A DNA stretch of 64,000 nt. Origin: Nocardia aurantiaca. Lineage in GTDB: Bacteria; Actinomycetota; Actinomycetes; Mycobacteriales; Mycobacteriaceae. The position numbers and the translations under genes are program-made. The notes beneath the pieces are model-generated. The model searched no databases and had not been told where the DNA came from. It was given only the letters and a program-made list of their open reading frames with translations. Where the stretch lies: NCBI RefSeq assembly GCF_009708175.1, contig NZ_WMBB01000002.1:124001-188000 (forward strand), in the 5' to 3' direction. Positions 55,980 through 64,000 of this stretch are shown here, piece by piece (positions within the stretch are counted from its first letter, which is position 1; each line of letters begins with the position of its first letter).

Positions 55980-57502
55980 CCCCTGGAGGTCTTGCAGCGG
56001 CCGGACTCCAGATCCCACTGCCAGCCGTGCAGGTTGCAGGTGAGGGTATTACCCTCCACCACACCGAATTTCGACAGATCGGCTTTGAGGTGCGGGCAGC
56101 GGCGCTGCACCTCCCAGCCGTCGAGTTCGGTGGAGGCGGAATCGTCGTGCGCTTCGGCGAACCAGCCGTCGGCGTAGGCGATGCGCTCGTCGGTGAGGCA
56201 TTTGAAGAAGGTGTAGAGGAATTCGTTGTAGCCGCCGATGCGCCAGGTGGTGAAGCGCGTCGACAGGAAGATAGTGTTCACCCAGTCGGGCTCGTCGTCG
56301 CGCAGCACGGTGCGCACCAACTGCGGGTCGATGCGGAATCCGTAGCGGTACTTGCCTTCTCCCTCGATGGGCTCGCGCACCACGCGCTTGGGGAAGTCCA
56401 GCACTACGGTCTCCTCGCCCATGACCAGGCCGACCGGGTAGCCGATGCCGTCGCAGATGACGTCGCTCTGCGCCATGATCGGCTCGAACTTGGCCTTGAG
56501 CGCGGGCAGCAGCGGCTCGCCGGCGGCCGGGGCCCAGGTGGCCTTCTCGGCGGCCAGCACCGGGGCCATCCGCTGGGCCATGTCCTCGATGTAGGCGGCC
56601 TTGTCGCCGTAGATGGTGTCGGGATCGACCGGGTGGGTGAGTGAATTCAGTTCCTTGCCCCGCAGATCCGCGACCGAGCCGGGGATCATGAGCAGCCCGC
56701 CCGAATTGCCGTGGGTCTTCATCTGATCCAGGAAGACGATCTGGTCGGGGAAGATATTGCCCTCGTCGCCGCGGTCGTCATTGAGGTAGCGCAGTTCGTC
56801 GTCGAGGAAGACCGGCGGGCCGGCGGACGGGACGACCCAGGTGGCTCCGACCTGTTCGATGTAGGAGCGGGCCCGGTCCATGCCGCGCTGACGCTTCTGC
56901 TTGCCGAAGTTGGCCTTGGTCTTGGCGGGAATGTCGTAGACCATCGGGTACCAGATGGCGCCGGAGTACTGCAGCAGGTGGACGTCCACGTGCCCGAAGG
57001 CGTCGTGCAACACGTCCATGTCGACGGGCCGGGCGTCGTTCATGTTGAAGCACACGGTTTCCCCGTCGGCGACGACCAGGGCGGAGTCGCCGATCGGGCC
57101 GTCGGCGGGCGCGCGCAGCGCGATGATCATGATGTCCAGGTCGCCGCCGGGACCGGTGACGGTGGTCTTGACCGAGTTCTCGGTCTCCACGAACCTGGTG
57201 AAGCCGAGCTTCTCGAGTTCGCGCTCGAGATCCGGCACCGGGTAATCGGGCAGCAGGACGGTGGCGTCCTTGTTGATCTTGTCGGCCAGCAGCTTGGCGT
57301 CCCAGTGATCGCGGTGCAGATGCGATACGTAGAGGAAATCGCAGTTGCCGAGCTCGTCCCAGTCCAGCTGGGTGTTGTCGGGGAACGGGAACCATGATCC
57401 GAAATAGGCCGGGTTGACCCACGGATCGCACAGGATTGTTCCGGCCGCGGTTCGGATGTGGAATCCGGCGTGTCCGACGCTGGTGATCTGCACGAGCTTC
57501 AT
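55949..57502 (-). CDS. Metallo-beta-lactamase fold protein with C-terminal Rieske domain
   Basis: This 517-residue protein combines two modules. The N-terminal metallo-beta-lactamase domain has the motif SHLHRDHWD (residues 60-68; His61, His63, Asp65, His66), which would bind two metal ions. The C-terminal Rieske domain (about 465-510) has CPHLKADLSKFGVVEGN and CNLHGWQWD, with the two Cys-x-His pairs for a 2Fe-2S cluster. The Rieske portion could transfer electrons; the reaction is unknown. The mycobacterial protein Rv3818 has this architecture as I recall. ATG at 57502 follows GGGAGGA; a GTG 24 bases upstream is possible. Confidence 0.88.
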   Translation of the reverse strand: MKLVQITSVGHAGFHIRTAAGTILCDPWVNPAYFGSWFPFPDNTQLDWDELGNCDFLYVSHLHRDHWDAKLLADKINKDATVLLPDYPVPDLERELEKLGFTRFVETENSVKTTVTGPGGDLDIMIIALRAPADGPIGDSALVVADGETVCFNMNDARPVDMDVLHDAFGHVDVHLLQYSGAIWYPMVYDIPAKTKANFGKQKRQRGMDRARSYIEQVGATWVVPSAGPPVFLDDELRYLNDDRGDEGNIFPDQIVFLDQMKTHGNSGGLLMIPGSVADLRGKELNSLTHPVDPDTIYGDKAAYIEDMAQRMAPVLAAEKATWAPAAGEPLLPALKAKFEPIMAQSDVICDGIGYPVGLVMGEETVVLDFPKRVVREPIEGEGKYRYGFRIDPQLVRTVLRDDEPDWVNTIFLSTRFTTWRIGGYNEFLYTFFKCLTDERIAYADGWFAEAHDDSASTELDGWEVQRRCPHLKADLSKFGVVEGNTLTCNLHGWQWDLESGRCKTSRGHELRSKKLV

Positions 57503-57736
57503 TCCTCCCTGACCGTTACCAGCCACCCACAGTACTGGCTGGCCGGAGACGTCGCCGAGGCAGGCCGAGCTGACGGGCAGTGTCCCGAGCAGTCCCTGGC
57601 GAAGCTGGGTGGGCGGCGCTGTTCAGCCGTTTTCCACTCATATGGACCTTTTTCGGTGTCGAGAAGTCACATCAATGGAGACGGTGTCGCCCGGATCACT
57701 GGATGCCGCGAGGGCAGCGACTACGCTAGCGGAATT

Positions 57737-58489
57737 GTGGAACCCGTCTATTACCCCGTCATCGGGCTGGCCCGCACCGTTTTCGCGCTGCAGGGCCTGA
57801 AGTTCACCGTCAAGGGCGAGGAAAACATTCCGGCGACCGGTGGTGCGGTGATCGCGATCAACCACACCGGGTACCTGGATTTCACCTACGCCGGTCTGCC
57901 CGCGCGCGCCACGAAGCGCTACATACGCTTCATGGCCAAGAAGGAGGTCTTCGACAGCGCCGTCTCCGGCCCGATCATGCGCGCCCTCAAGCACATTCCG
58001 GTGGACCGCTCGGCGGGCGCGGAGTCGTACCACGAGGCCGTCAAGCGCCTGCGCGCCGGCGAGCTGGTCGGCGTCTACCCCGAGGCCACCATCAGCCGCA
58101 GCTTCGAACTCAAGGAGTTCAAGTCCGGCGCGGCCCGCATGGCCATCGAGGCCGGCGTCCCCATCATCCCCCTCGTCATCTGGGGCGCTCAGCGCGTCTG
58201 GACCAAGGGCTTCCCGAAGCGTCTGGGCCGCACCAACACCCCCATCTCCATCGCGGTCGGCGAACCCATCCAGCCCTTCGAACCGGCGTCGGCCCTCACC
58301 GACCAGCTGCACAAGACCATGGAAGCCATGCTCCTGGATCTCCAGAAGGACTACGTCCACGAGCCCGGCGCCTACTGGGTCCCCGCCCGCCTCGGCGGCA
58401 GCGCCCCCACCCTCGAGGAGGCCAACGCCATGGACGCGGCCGAAGCCGCCGAGAAGGCCGCCCGCCGCGCGGAGAAGCCGGCCGAGTAG
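57737..58489 (+). CDS. 1-acylglycerol-3-phosphate acyltransferase-like protein
   Basis: The 250-residue PlsC-type acyltransferase transfers an acyl chain from acyl-CoA or acyl-ACP to a lyso-lipid. The conserved motif I is NHTGYLDF (His-x4-Asp), motif II lies in RSAGAESYHEAVKRLR and motif III is YPEATISRSF, with a later VPIIPLVIWG. The C-terminal tail is Glu/Ala/Arg-rich. GTG at 57737 fits the conserved N terminus; a TACGCT box lies 9 bases before it. It is near the MBL-Rieske gene, as the acyltransferases Rv3814c-Rv3816c are near Rv3818 as I recall. Confidence 0.88.
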   Translation: MEPVYYPVIGLARTVFALQGLKFTVKGEENIPATGGAVIAINHTGYLDFTYAGLPARATKRYIRFMAKKEVFDSAVSGPIMRALKHIPVDRSAGAESYHEAVKRLRAGELVGVYPEATISRSFELKEFKSGAARMAIEAGVPIIPLVIWGAQRVWTKGFPKRLGRTNTPISIAVGEPIQPFEPASALTDQLHKTMEAMLLDLQKDYVHEPGAYWVPARLGGSAPTLEEANAMDAAEAAEKAARRAEKPAE

Positions 58490-58493
58490 TCGG

Positions 58494-59150
58494 CTAGCTC
58501 GGGTCGGATCCGCGAACGGCCGACAGCCAGGTGGCCGTGGCCGCCGCGACCAGCGCGGCAGCCACGAAAGCCGGCGATCCGCCGCCCGCGACGTACACCC
58601 AGAGCAATCCCGCGAACGGCCCGACCACGGCGGATTGGGCGTCCAGCACCAACCTGCGCCCGACCCCGGTCCGTCCGATCGCTTCGGGATCCGGCCGGGC
58701 CGGATTGTCGACCAGCCTGCCCACCGGCTCCGAATCCCGCAGGCGGCCCGACGGATACACCCGATGCCCGTCGATACGTACTGTGCGGCCGGACAATTCG
58801 GCCGTGACCTGGGTCAGTGTCACCAGTACCGGATCGAAATACACTGGCAGCCACCGATTCTTCCCCCCGATGGTGAACTCCAACCACGACCTGCTCACCA
58901 AGCGATGTTGCTGCCGCACCCGCCGCACGGCGACCTCCTGGCCTTGCTTCCCGCCCGATAACCCGGCGGGTGGATATCCCAGCGCGCACGCGAAGCGAAA
59001 CCCGGTGTAGCCCAGGATTATCAAGGCCACGGTGACGAGCATGGTCACCTGCTCCGGATCGGCGAACGGGACCCAGGCGAGCGTGATCGCCAAGGTCCCG
59101 ATCGTCACGAGAGCCGGATAGGCCAGGGGGTAGCCCGTCCGGGGGCTCAC
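58494..59150 (-). CDS. Unknown membrane protein at the end of the peptide ABC operon
   Basis: The 218-residue protein has two N-terminal membrane helices (ALVTIGTLAITLAWVPFA, MLVTVALIILGYTGFRFACAL), a central soluble region with basic and acidic strands (RWLPVYFDPVLVTLTQVTAELSG) and C-terminal helices (VVGPFAGLLWVYVAGGGSP, FVAAALVAAATATWLSAV). It is not a typical permease subunit. Its GTG overlaps the stop of the binding-protein gene by four bases (GTGA), so translation is coupled, and it ends five bases from the acyltransferase stop. Confidence 0.75.
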   Translation of the reverse strand: MSPRTGYPLAYPALVTIGTLAITLAWVPFADPEQVTMLVTVALIILGYTGFRFACALGYPPAGLSGGKQGQEVAVRRVRQQHRLVSRSWLEFTIGGKNRWLPVYFDPVLVTLTQVTAELSGRTVRIDGHRVYPSGRLRDSEPVGRLVDNPARPDPEAIGRTGVGRRLVLDAQSAVVGPFAGLLWVYVAGGGSPAFVAAALVAAATATWLSAVRGSDPS

Positions 59151-60814
59151 TTCAGGAAGCCGACCTTCAGGTAGTCCGGGGACGCCAGGCCGAACGCGCC
59201 CCAGTTGGCCAGGTTGGTGCGAGCGGCGTGGGTGCCGGACGCCTGGTTGAACAGCATCGAATGCCCTTCGTCCCAGATCATCTTGTCGGCCTTGTTCGCC
59301 AGTTCGATGGCCTTGTCCGGGTTCAGCTCCGCCATCGCCTGATCGATGACCGCGTTCAGCTCCGGCGAGCCGAGGCGAGACTTGTTGCCCTGCCAGTTCT
59401 TCGGGTCGTAGTAGTAGAACTGCTTCAACGCCCCGATCGGCAGCACGCTGGTGCTGCGGCTCCACTGCGCGAGATCGTAGTTACCGGGGTCGATGACGTT
59501 GGTGAACAGGCCGGTGCCGGGGACGGTCTGGATGTCGAGCTTGACGCCGATCTTCTGCAGGTCGGCCTGGATGATCTTGGCGATATTCACCCAGACGTCC
59601 TGCTGGTACATGACGTCCCGCACGATCAGCTTGCGGCCGTCCTTCTCGCGCACGTCGCCCTTCATCACCCAGCCCAGGGCATCCAATTCCTTGGCGGCCT
59701 CGTCCAGGTTGAAGGCAACATCCTGGGAATTGTCCTGGTAGCCCTTCTGACCGTCGATGTAGACGTGGTTGTTGAGCGGCTTCGGGTTGTCGACGATCCC
59801 GTGCTGGCTGGTGTCCACGATGGTCTGCCGGTCGATCGCCTTGGCGATGGCCAGTCGCAGCTTCATGTCCTCGAACAGTGAGCCCGGCGCCCCGTTGAAC
59901 GCGATGAAGCCGTAGGTCGGCTCCGCGGCCCGCCGAATTTCGACGCCCGGCGCTTGCCGCGCACCGGTGACGGCTTCGAGCCCGGAGACGTAGGCCTCGT
60001 CCAGTTCGTTGTTCTGGATCGCGGGCACGACGGCGGAGTTGTCGAGCACGCTGAAGGTGATGTTGTCCAGCTTCGGCGCGTCACCCCACCATTTGGGGTT
60101 GCGGCTCAACGTGATCCGGTTCTGGGTGCGGTCGATATTGGTGATCATGAACGGGCCGCCGCTGACCGGCAGCGAGTTGCGCGCCCAATCGTTGAACGCC
60201 TGCGGGGTCTCGGTGTCCGCTTTCGGGAACAGCTGGCCGAACAGGCTCTGCCACTCGCCATAGGGTTGGGCGAAGGTGACGATGGCCTGTCGGTCGTCGA
60301 CGCCCCGCTCCACTTTGCCGACATGGTCGTAACCCGAGGTGGAGGCCACCTGGTACTCGCTGTTGGTGCCATTCGACGCCTGCCACTGCGACTTCATGTC
60401 CTCCCAGGTGATGGGATTTCCGTCGGTCCACACCGCCTTGGGATTGATGGTGTAGGTGACGACCTCCGGGTTGGTGGAGGTCAGCGTGATGTCGGTGAAG
60501 AAGTTGTGGTTGACGGTGAGTTCGCCGGCCGCGTTGCTGTCGAAGGCCACGGGCAGCGTCGGCGACACGACATCGGAGGTGTCCTGAGTATTTCCATCGA
60601 CGTGCAACGCGTTGAACGAGGCCGGGAACGAGCTCAGCGACAGCCGGAGGTTGCCGCCGTCCTCGAGATCCGAGACCGGATGCGGGTTGATGGCGTTGGT
60701 CGTGCCGAGGGTCGCGGTTCCGCCTTCGGTACCGCTGGAACTACACCCCGTCCCGACCAACCCGAGAGCGACCATCGGGATCGCCAGTCGAATCATGGTC
60801 GAACGTATCCGCAT
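59147..60814 (-). CDS. Peptide ABC transporter substrate-binding lipoprotein B
   Basis: The 555-residue extracytoplasmic binding protein is of family 5 (OppA/DppA). A lipoprotein signal peptide ends at LVGTGC, and the family core is recognisable (NPKAVWTDGNPITWEDM, the solvent-exposed ITLSRNPKWWGDAPKLD region, AIAKAIDRQTIVD). It would deliver peptides to membrane permeases that are not in this window. It is 47 bases downstream of a paralogue with which it shares the same layout, from GTTNAINPHP near the N terminus to the C-terminal YLKVGFLK. Confidence 0.9.
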   Translation of the reverse strand: MRIRSTMIRLAIPMVALGLVGTGCSSSGTEGGTATLGTTNAINPHPVSDLEDGGNLRLSLSSFPASFNALHVDGNTQDTSDVVSPTLPVAFDSNAAGELTVNHNFFTDITLTSTNPEVVTYTINPKAVWTDGNPITWEDMKSQWQASNGTNSEYQVASTSGYDHVGKVERGVDDRQAIVTFAQPYGEWQSLFGQLFPKADTETPQAFNDWARNSLPVSGGPFMITNIDRTQNRITLSRNPKWWGDAPKLDNITFSVLDNSAVVPAIQNNELDEAYVSGLEAVTGARQAPGVEIRRAAEPTYGFIAFNGAPGSLFEDMKLRLAIAKAIDRQTIVDTSQHGIVDNPKPLNNHVYIDGQKGYQDNSQDVAFNLDEAAKELDALGWVMKGDVREKDGRKLIVRDVMYQQDVWVNIAKIIQADLQKIGVKLDIQTVPGTGLFTNVIDPGNYDLAQWSRSTSVLPIGALKQFYYYDPKNWQGNKSRLGSPELNAVIDQAMAELNPDKAIELANKADKMIWDEGHSMLFNQASGTHAARTNLANWGAFGLASPDYLKVGFLK

Positions 60815-60861
60815 GGACCGCTCCTTCCGCCGCGGACGGCTGTCGAAACTTTCGGCCGGGC

Positions 60862-62526
60862 CTATTTCAAGAACCCGATGGCGGTGTAGTCGTACGAGGC
60901 CAGCCCGGCGGAGCCGAAGTTGGCCAGCTCGGACCGTACCCCGTAGTTGCCCTCATCCTGCATCAACGGCAGCGAGTGGCCCTCCTCGAAGACCTTGCGG
61001 TCGACCTGATTCGCCATGTGGATGGCCTTGTCGGGGTCCAGCTCGGACAGCGTCTGGTCGATGAGGGTGTTCAGTTCCGGCGATCCGATGCGCCCGTAGT
61101 TGAGTTGCAGATCATTGGGGTACAGCCCGAAAATCTGCGGGATGCTGCTGAATACGAAGGCGTCGCCGCCCATGGAGAACTGACAGACATCGAAATCGCC
61201 GGGTTGGATGACATCGGTGAAGAAGCGTTGCGCCGGCCGGGCGTCGATGGTCAGCTCGACGCCGATCCGGCGCAGGTCCTGCTGGATCAACTTGGCGATC
61301 TGAACCCAGGTGTCATCGTTGTAGAAGACGTCCCGGATCGACAGCTTCTTGCCGTCCTTGACCCGGTAGTCGCCCTGTTTCACCCAGCCGAGCGCGTCGA
61401 GCTCCCGGCCGGCGGCGTCCGGGTCGAAGCCGAGACTGTTGTCCTGATACCCGTGCTGCCCGCGCAGGAAGACATGATTGTTCAGGGGCTGTGGGCTGTC
61501 GACCAGCCCGTTCTGCATTGTCTCGGCGATGCGCTGGCGGTCGATCGCCTTCGAGATGGCGACGCGCAGTTGGGGGTCAGCGACGATCGAGCCCGGTGCG
61601 CCGTTGAAGGCGAAGTAGCGCCACCGGTTCAGCGGCGCGTGGCGGATGGATACACCCGGCACCGAGCGGAGATTCTGCAGATCGCCGACGGTGCTGAGCA
61701 GCGCCGCGTCGAGTTCGTTGTTCTGCACCGCCTGCGTCCACGCGTTGCGGTCCAGTACCCGAATGGTGACGGTGTCCAGCTTGGGGGTGTTTCCCCACCA
61801 TTTGGGGTTGCGAGTCAGCGTGATCAGGCCGCCGGTGCGGTCGATGGATTGCAGCACGAACGGTCCGGCGGAGACCGGGAGCCCGTTCACCAACGACTTG
61901 TTGAACGAATTCGGGTCGGCTGTCACCGATTTCGGATACAGCATGGCGTTGCCCGCGAACTGTCCGCGCCAATCGGCGTAAGGCTTGTCGAAGGTGATGA
62001 CGGCCTGCCGGTCATCGGTTCCGCGCTCGACCTTCGCCACCCGGTCGAAACCATTGCTGATGGCGATCTGGAAGTCCTTGTTCCTGCCGTTCAGCGAATT
62101 CGCTTCGGAAGCAATGTCTTCCCAGGTGATGGGGGTGCCGTCGGACCACACCGCCTTGGGGTTGATGGTGTAGGTGACGACCTGGGGATTGGTGGACGTG
62201 AGCTGCACGTCGCTGAAGAAGTCATGGTCGACGGTGAGGTTGCCCGCGGCATCGGTGTCGAAAGACCGCGGCATCAGGAATTTGATGATGTCCGCGTAAT
62301 CACCGTCATTGCCGTCGATCTGGAGGATGTTCCAGTTGACGGGCACTTCGGGGGTGGGCAGCCGCAGGTTCCCGCCATCCTTGATGTCGTCGCGTGGATG
62401 GGGATTGATGTCGGACGCGGTGCCCAGCTGGCCGGTCCCGGTCGGGGTCGGCGTGTTGCTGCTGCACGCCGCCAATGCCAACCCGCTCGCGAGGACCATT
62501 GCGGCGCATGCTCGTTTACTTCGCAT
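60862..62526 (-). CDS. Peptide ABC transporter substrate-binding lipoprotein A
   Basis: The 554-residue family 5 binding lipoprotein has the lipobox LALAAC (cysteine near residue 21). The same landmarks as its paralogue are present: GTASDINPHP, NPKAVWSDGTPITWED, ITLTRNPKWWGNTPKLD, AISKAIDRQRI, and the C-terminal FGSAGLASYDYTAIGFLK. The pair looks like a recent gene duplication within the operon, with different ligand ranges possible. It starts 12 bases after the ATPase gene. Confidence 0.92.
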   Translation of the reverse strand: MRSKRACAAMVLASGLALAACSSNTPTPTGTGQLGTASDINPHPRDDIKDGGNLRLPTPEVPVNWNILQIDGNDGDYADIIKFLMPRSFDTDAAGNLTVDHDFFSDVQLTSTNPQVVTYTINPKAVWSDGTPITWEDIASEANSLNGRNKDFQIAISNGFDRVAKVERGTDDRQAVITFDKPYADWRGQFAGNAMLYPKSVTADPNSFNKSLVNGLPVSAGPFVLQSIDRTGGLITLTRNPKWWGNTPKLDTVTIRVLDRNAWTQAVQNNELDAALLSTVGDLQNLRSVPGVSIRHAPLNRWRYFAFNGAPGSIVADPQLRVAISKAIDRQRIAETMQNGLVDSPQPLNNHVFLRGQHGYQDNSLGFDPDAAGRELDALGWVKQGDYRVKDGKKLSIRDVFYNDDTWVQIAKLIQQDLRRIGVELTIDARPAQRFFTDVIQPGDFDVCQFSMGGDAFVFSSIPQIFGLYPNDLQLNYGRIGSPELNTLIDQTLSELDPDKAIHMANQVDRKVFEEGHSLPLMQDEGNYGVRSELANFGSAGLASYDYTAIGFLK

Positions 62527-62538
62527 ACGACACCCTTT

Positions 62539-64000
62539 CTATCGGGTCGCCACCGGTACCGGCACCGCGTCGATCAGCGCGCGGGTGTATTCGTGCTCCG
62601 GACTGGCGAAAATTCGTTCCGCCGGGCCGTATTCGACGATCTGCCCGCGGTACATGACCGCAATGTCGTGGGCAAGATTACGCACCACCGACAGGTCGTG
62701 CGAAACGAACAAATACGACAGACCGCGCTCGGTTTGCAGATCGCGCAGCAGGTTGAGCACACCGGCCTGAATGGAGACGTCCAGCGAGGACACCGGCTCG
62801 TCGAGCACCAGCAGCTCCGGATCCAGCGCCAGTGCCCGCGCGATGTTGATGCGCTGCTTCTGGCCGCCGGAGAAGTCCGCCGGGTACCGGTCCGCATGCT
62901 CGGGCCGCAGCCCCACCTGCTCGAGCAACTGCGGTACGCGCCGGTTGATCTCCTCGCGGGAACGCCCGTCGATGCGCAGCGGTTCGGCCAGCGCGTCCGA
63001 GATCGGCAAGCGTGGATCCAGGGACGCCGACGGATCCTGGAAGACGATCTGCATCTTCCGGCGGATGTTCCGGCGCTGCTGCTTGCTCAGCTCGGATACG
63101 TCAGTGCCCAGGATTTCGATGCTGCCGCCCTCCGGCCGCAAGAGCTCCATGATCTGGGTGAGCGTGGTCGACTTGCCGGAGCCGGATTCGCCGACCAGCG
63201 CCAAGGTGCGGCCGGCCCGCACCTCGAAGCTGATGCCGTCCACCGCCTTGACCTCGCCGACCCGGCGACGGAACACCACACCCTTGGTGAGCGGGAAGGT
63301 CTTGCGCAAATCGGTCACCTTCAGCACCACCCGCGAGGAGTCGACCTTCGCGATCTCCTCCGGTGCCTCGATCTCCTTGCGGTAGGCCGAGAACAGTTCC
63401 CGGCTGCCCACCTCCGCGGTCCGAATGCAGGCCGCCCGGTGCCCGGGCCCCGTATCCTGCAGTGGCGGTTCGGCCGCGCGGCACTCGTCGATGGAGACGG
63501 GGCAGCGGGGCGCGAATGAGCAGCCCTGCGGCAGGGCGTGCATGGCCGGCGGGTTGCCGACGATCGGGATGAGCGGCGACCGCGCGGGACCATCCATGCG
63601 CGAGATAGAGCCCAGCAATCCGACCGTGTAGGGCATCCGAGGTGCGGTGAAAAGCTCCTGCGCAGGCGCCGTTTCGACGATCCGCCCCGCGTACATGACC
63701 GCCACCCGGTCGGCCAATGTCGCCGCGATGCCCATGTCATGGGTGATGAAGATGACGCCCGCACCGGTGATGTCGCGCGCCTTGCGCAACAGGTTCAGGA
63801 TCTGCTTCTGCACGGTCACGTCGAGTGCCGTGGTCGGTTCGTCGCAGATGATGAGCTCGGGATCATTGGCGATGGCCATGGCGATGACGACGCGCTGGCG
63901 CATTCCGCCCGAGAACTCGTGCGGAAATGCTGTGGCGCGCTGGGCCGCATCCGGAATGCCGACCAGGTCCAGCAGTTCCACCGCCTTGGCGGCGGCTTCC
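62539..64000 (-). CDS. Fused two-domain oligopeptide ABC ATPase (OppD-OppF type), 5' end outside window
   Basis: The open frame runs off the window's right end, so the N-terminal Walker A of the first domain is outside. In the visible 486 residues the first ATPase has the signature SGGMRQR, Walker [13 protein letters not shown] and the His switch ITHD. It is followed by the OppD-type cysteine-containing extension ([14 protein letters not shown]). The second complete ATPase has Walker [10 protein letters not shown], signature SGGQKQR, Walker [13 protein letters not shown] and switch VSHD. One polypeptide thus supplies both nucleotide sites of a peptide importer. Confidence 0.94.
   Translation of the reverse strand, partial: EAAAKAVELLDLVGIPDAAQRATAFPHEFSGGMRQRVVIAMAIANDPELIICDEPTTALDVTVQKQILNLLRKARDITGAGVIFITHDMGIAATLADRVAVMYAGRIVETAPAQELFTAPRMPYTVGLLGSISRMDGPARSPLIPIVGNPPAMHALPQGCSFAPRCPVSIDECRAAEPPLQDTGPGHRAACIRTAEVGSRELFSAYRKEIEAPEEIAKVDSSRVVLKVTDLRKTFPLTKGVVFRRRVGEVKAVDGISFEVRAGRTLALVGESGSGKSTTLTQIMELLRPEGGSIEILGTDVSELSKQQRRNIRRKMQIVFQDPSASLDPRLPISDALAEPLRIDGRSREEINRRVPQLLEQVGLRPEHADRYPADFSGGQKQRINIARALALDPELLVLDEPVSSLDVSIQAGVLNLLRDLQTERGLSYLFVSHDLSVVRNLAHDIAVMYRGQIVEYGPAERIFASPEHEYTRALIDAVPVPVATR

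Overview
The window is GC-rich actinobacterial chromosome, most likely from Nocardia or a close relative in the Nocardiaceae. The evidence is dense overlapping genes, frequent GTG starts and leaderless-looking promoters, an antigen-85-type esterase and a cutinase, a fused LysX, an EspG/PPE/PE set, and a backbone order (serS, septum-formation protein, zincin, phosphatase, pheA, DUF2470 gene, ferritin, GDPD, sodA) that matches my recollection of the Rv3834c-Rv3846 part of Mycobacterium tuberculosis. No rRNA, tRNA, CRISPR array or insertion sequence was recognised.

Layout. 1-6.0 kb: glutamate synthase gltB (5' end outside the window) and gltD. 6.2-9.3 kb: three exported proteins (unknown, Ag85-like, cutinase). 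9.3-14.2 kb, minus strand: a His/Asp-rich exported peptide, a phosphatase, a small membrane protein and lysX. 14.3-19.6 kb: S4 protein, an oxidoreductase-rraA pair, a membrane serine/threonine kinase that looks planctomycete-like, then DUF1707, DUF5313 and SRPBCC genes. 19.7-23.1 kb, minus strand: a copper set (ycnI-copC-copD) behind two unknown genes. 23.3-27.4 kb: a RecB-like nuclease overlapping htpG, then a cold-shock gene. 27.6-31.8 kb: two SDRs, a TetR regulator and a TMEM165/GDT1 transporter preceded by a yybP-ykoY manganese riboswitch. 32-38.4 kb: sodA, rhodanese, DUF4328, GDPD, DUF5926, a tiny ORF and a BfrB-type ferritin. 38.5-43.8 kb: LCP protein, CPBP protein, a DUF2470 gene behind an IdeR-like iron box, pheA and a phosphatase. 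43.8-46.1 kb: a PE-PPE-EspG trio without ESX machinery. 46.2-58.5 kb: zincin, septum-formation protein, GMC oxidoreductase, serS, a GGDEF-EAL protein, two transporters, a MauE/DoxX protein, a metallo-beta-lactamase/Rieske protein and an acyltransferase. 58.5-64 kb, minus strand: an oligopeptide ABC operon with a fused two-domain ATPase (5' end outside) and two paralogous binding lipoproteins.

Themes. Metal handling recurs: copper import or binding, manganese export under a riboswitch, iron storage, iron-box control and superoxide dismutase. Envelope biology is the second theme: secreted esterases, LysX lipid lysylation, LCP cell-wall transfer, PE/PPE/EspG and an acyltransferase.

The most notable non-coding structure is (i) the Mn riboswitch, with promoter, aptamer and a three-way mutually exclusive fold that can hide the ribosome binding site; (ii) a palindromic element present three times, always just upstream of a gene and oriented toward it; (iii) three 45-bp tandem repeats beside one of those copies; (iv) three hairpins downstream of minus-strand genes with related loops but different paired stems; and (v) three adjacent DnaA-box-like 9-mers outside any recognisable origin.
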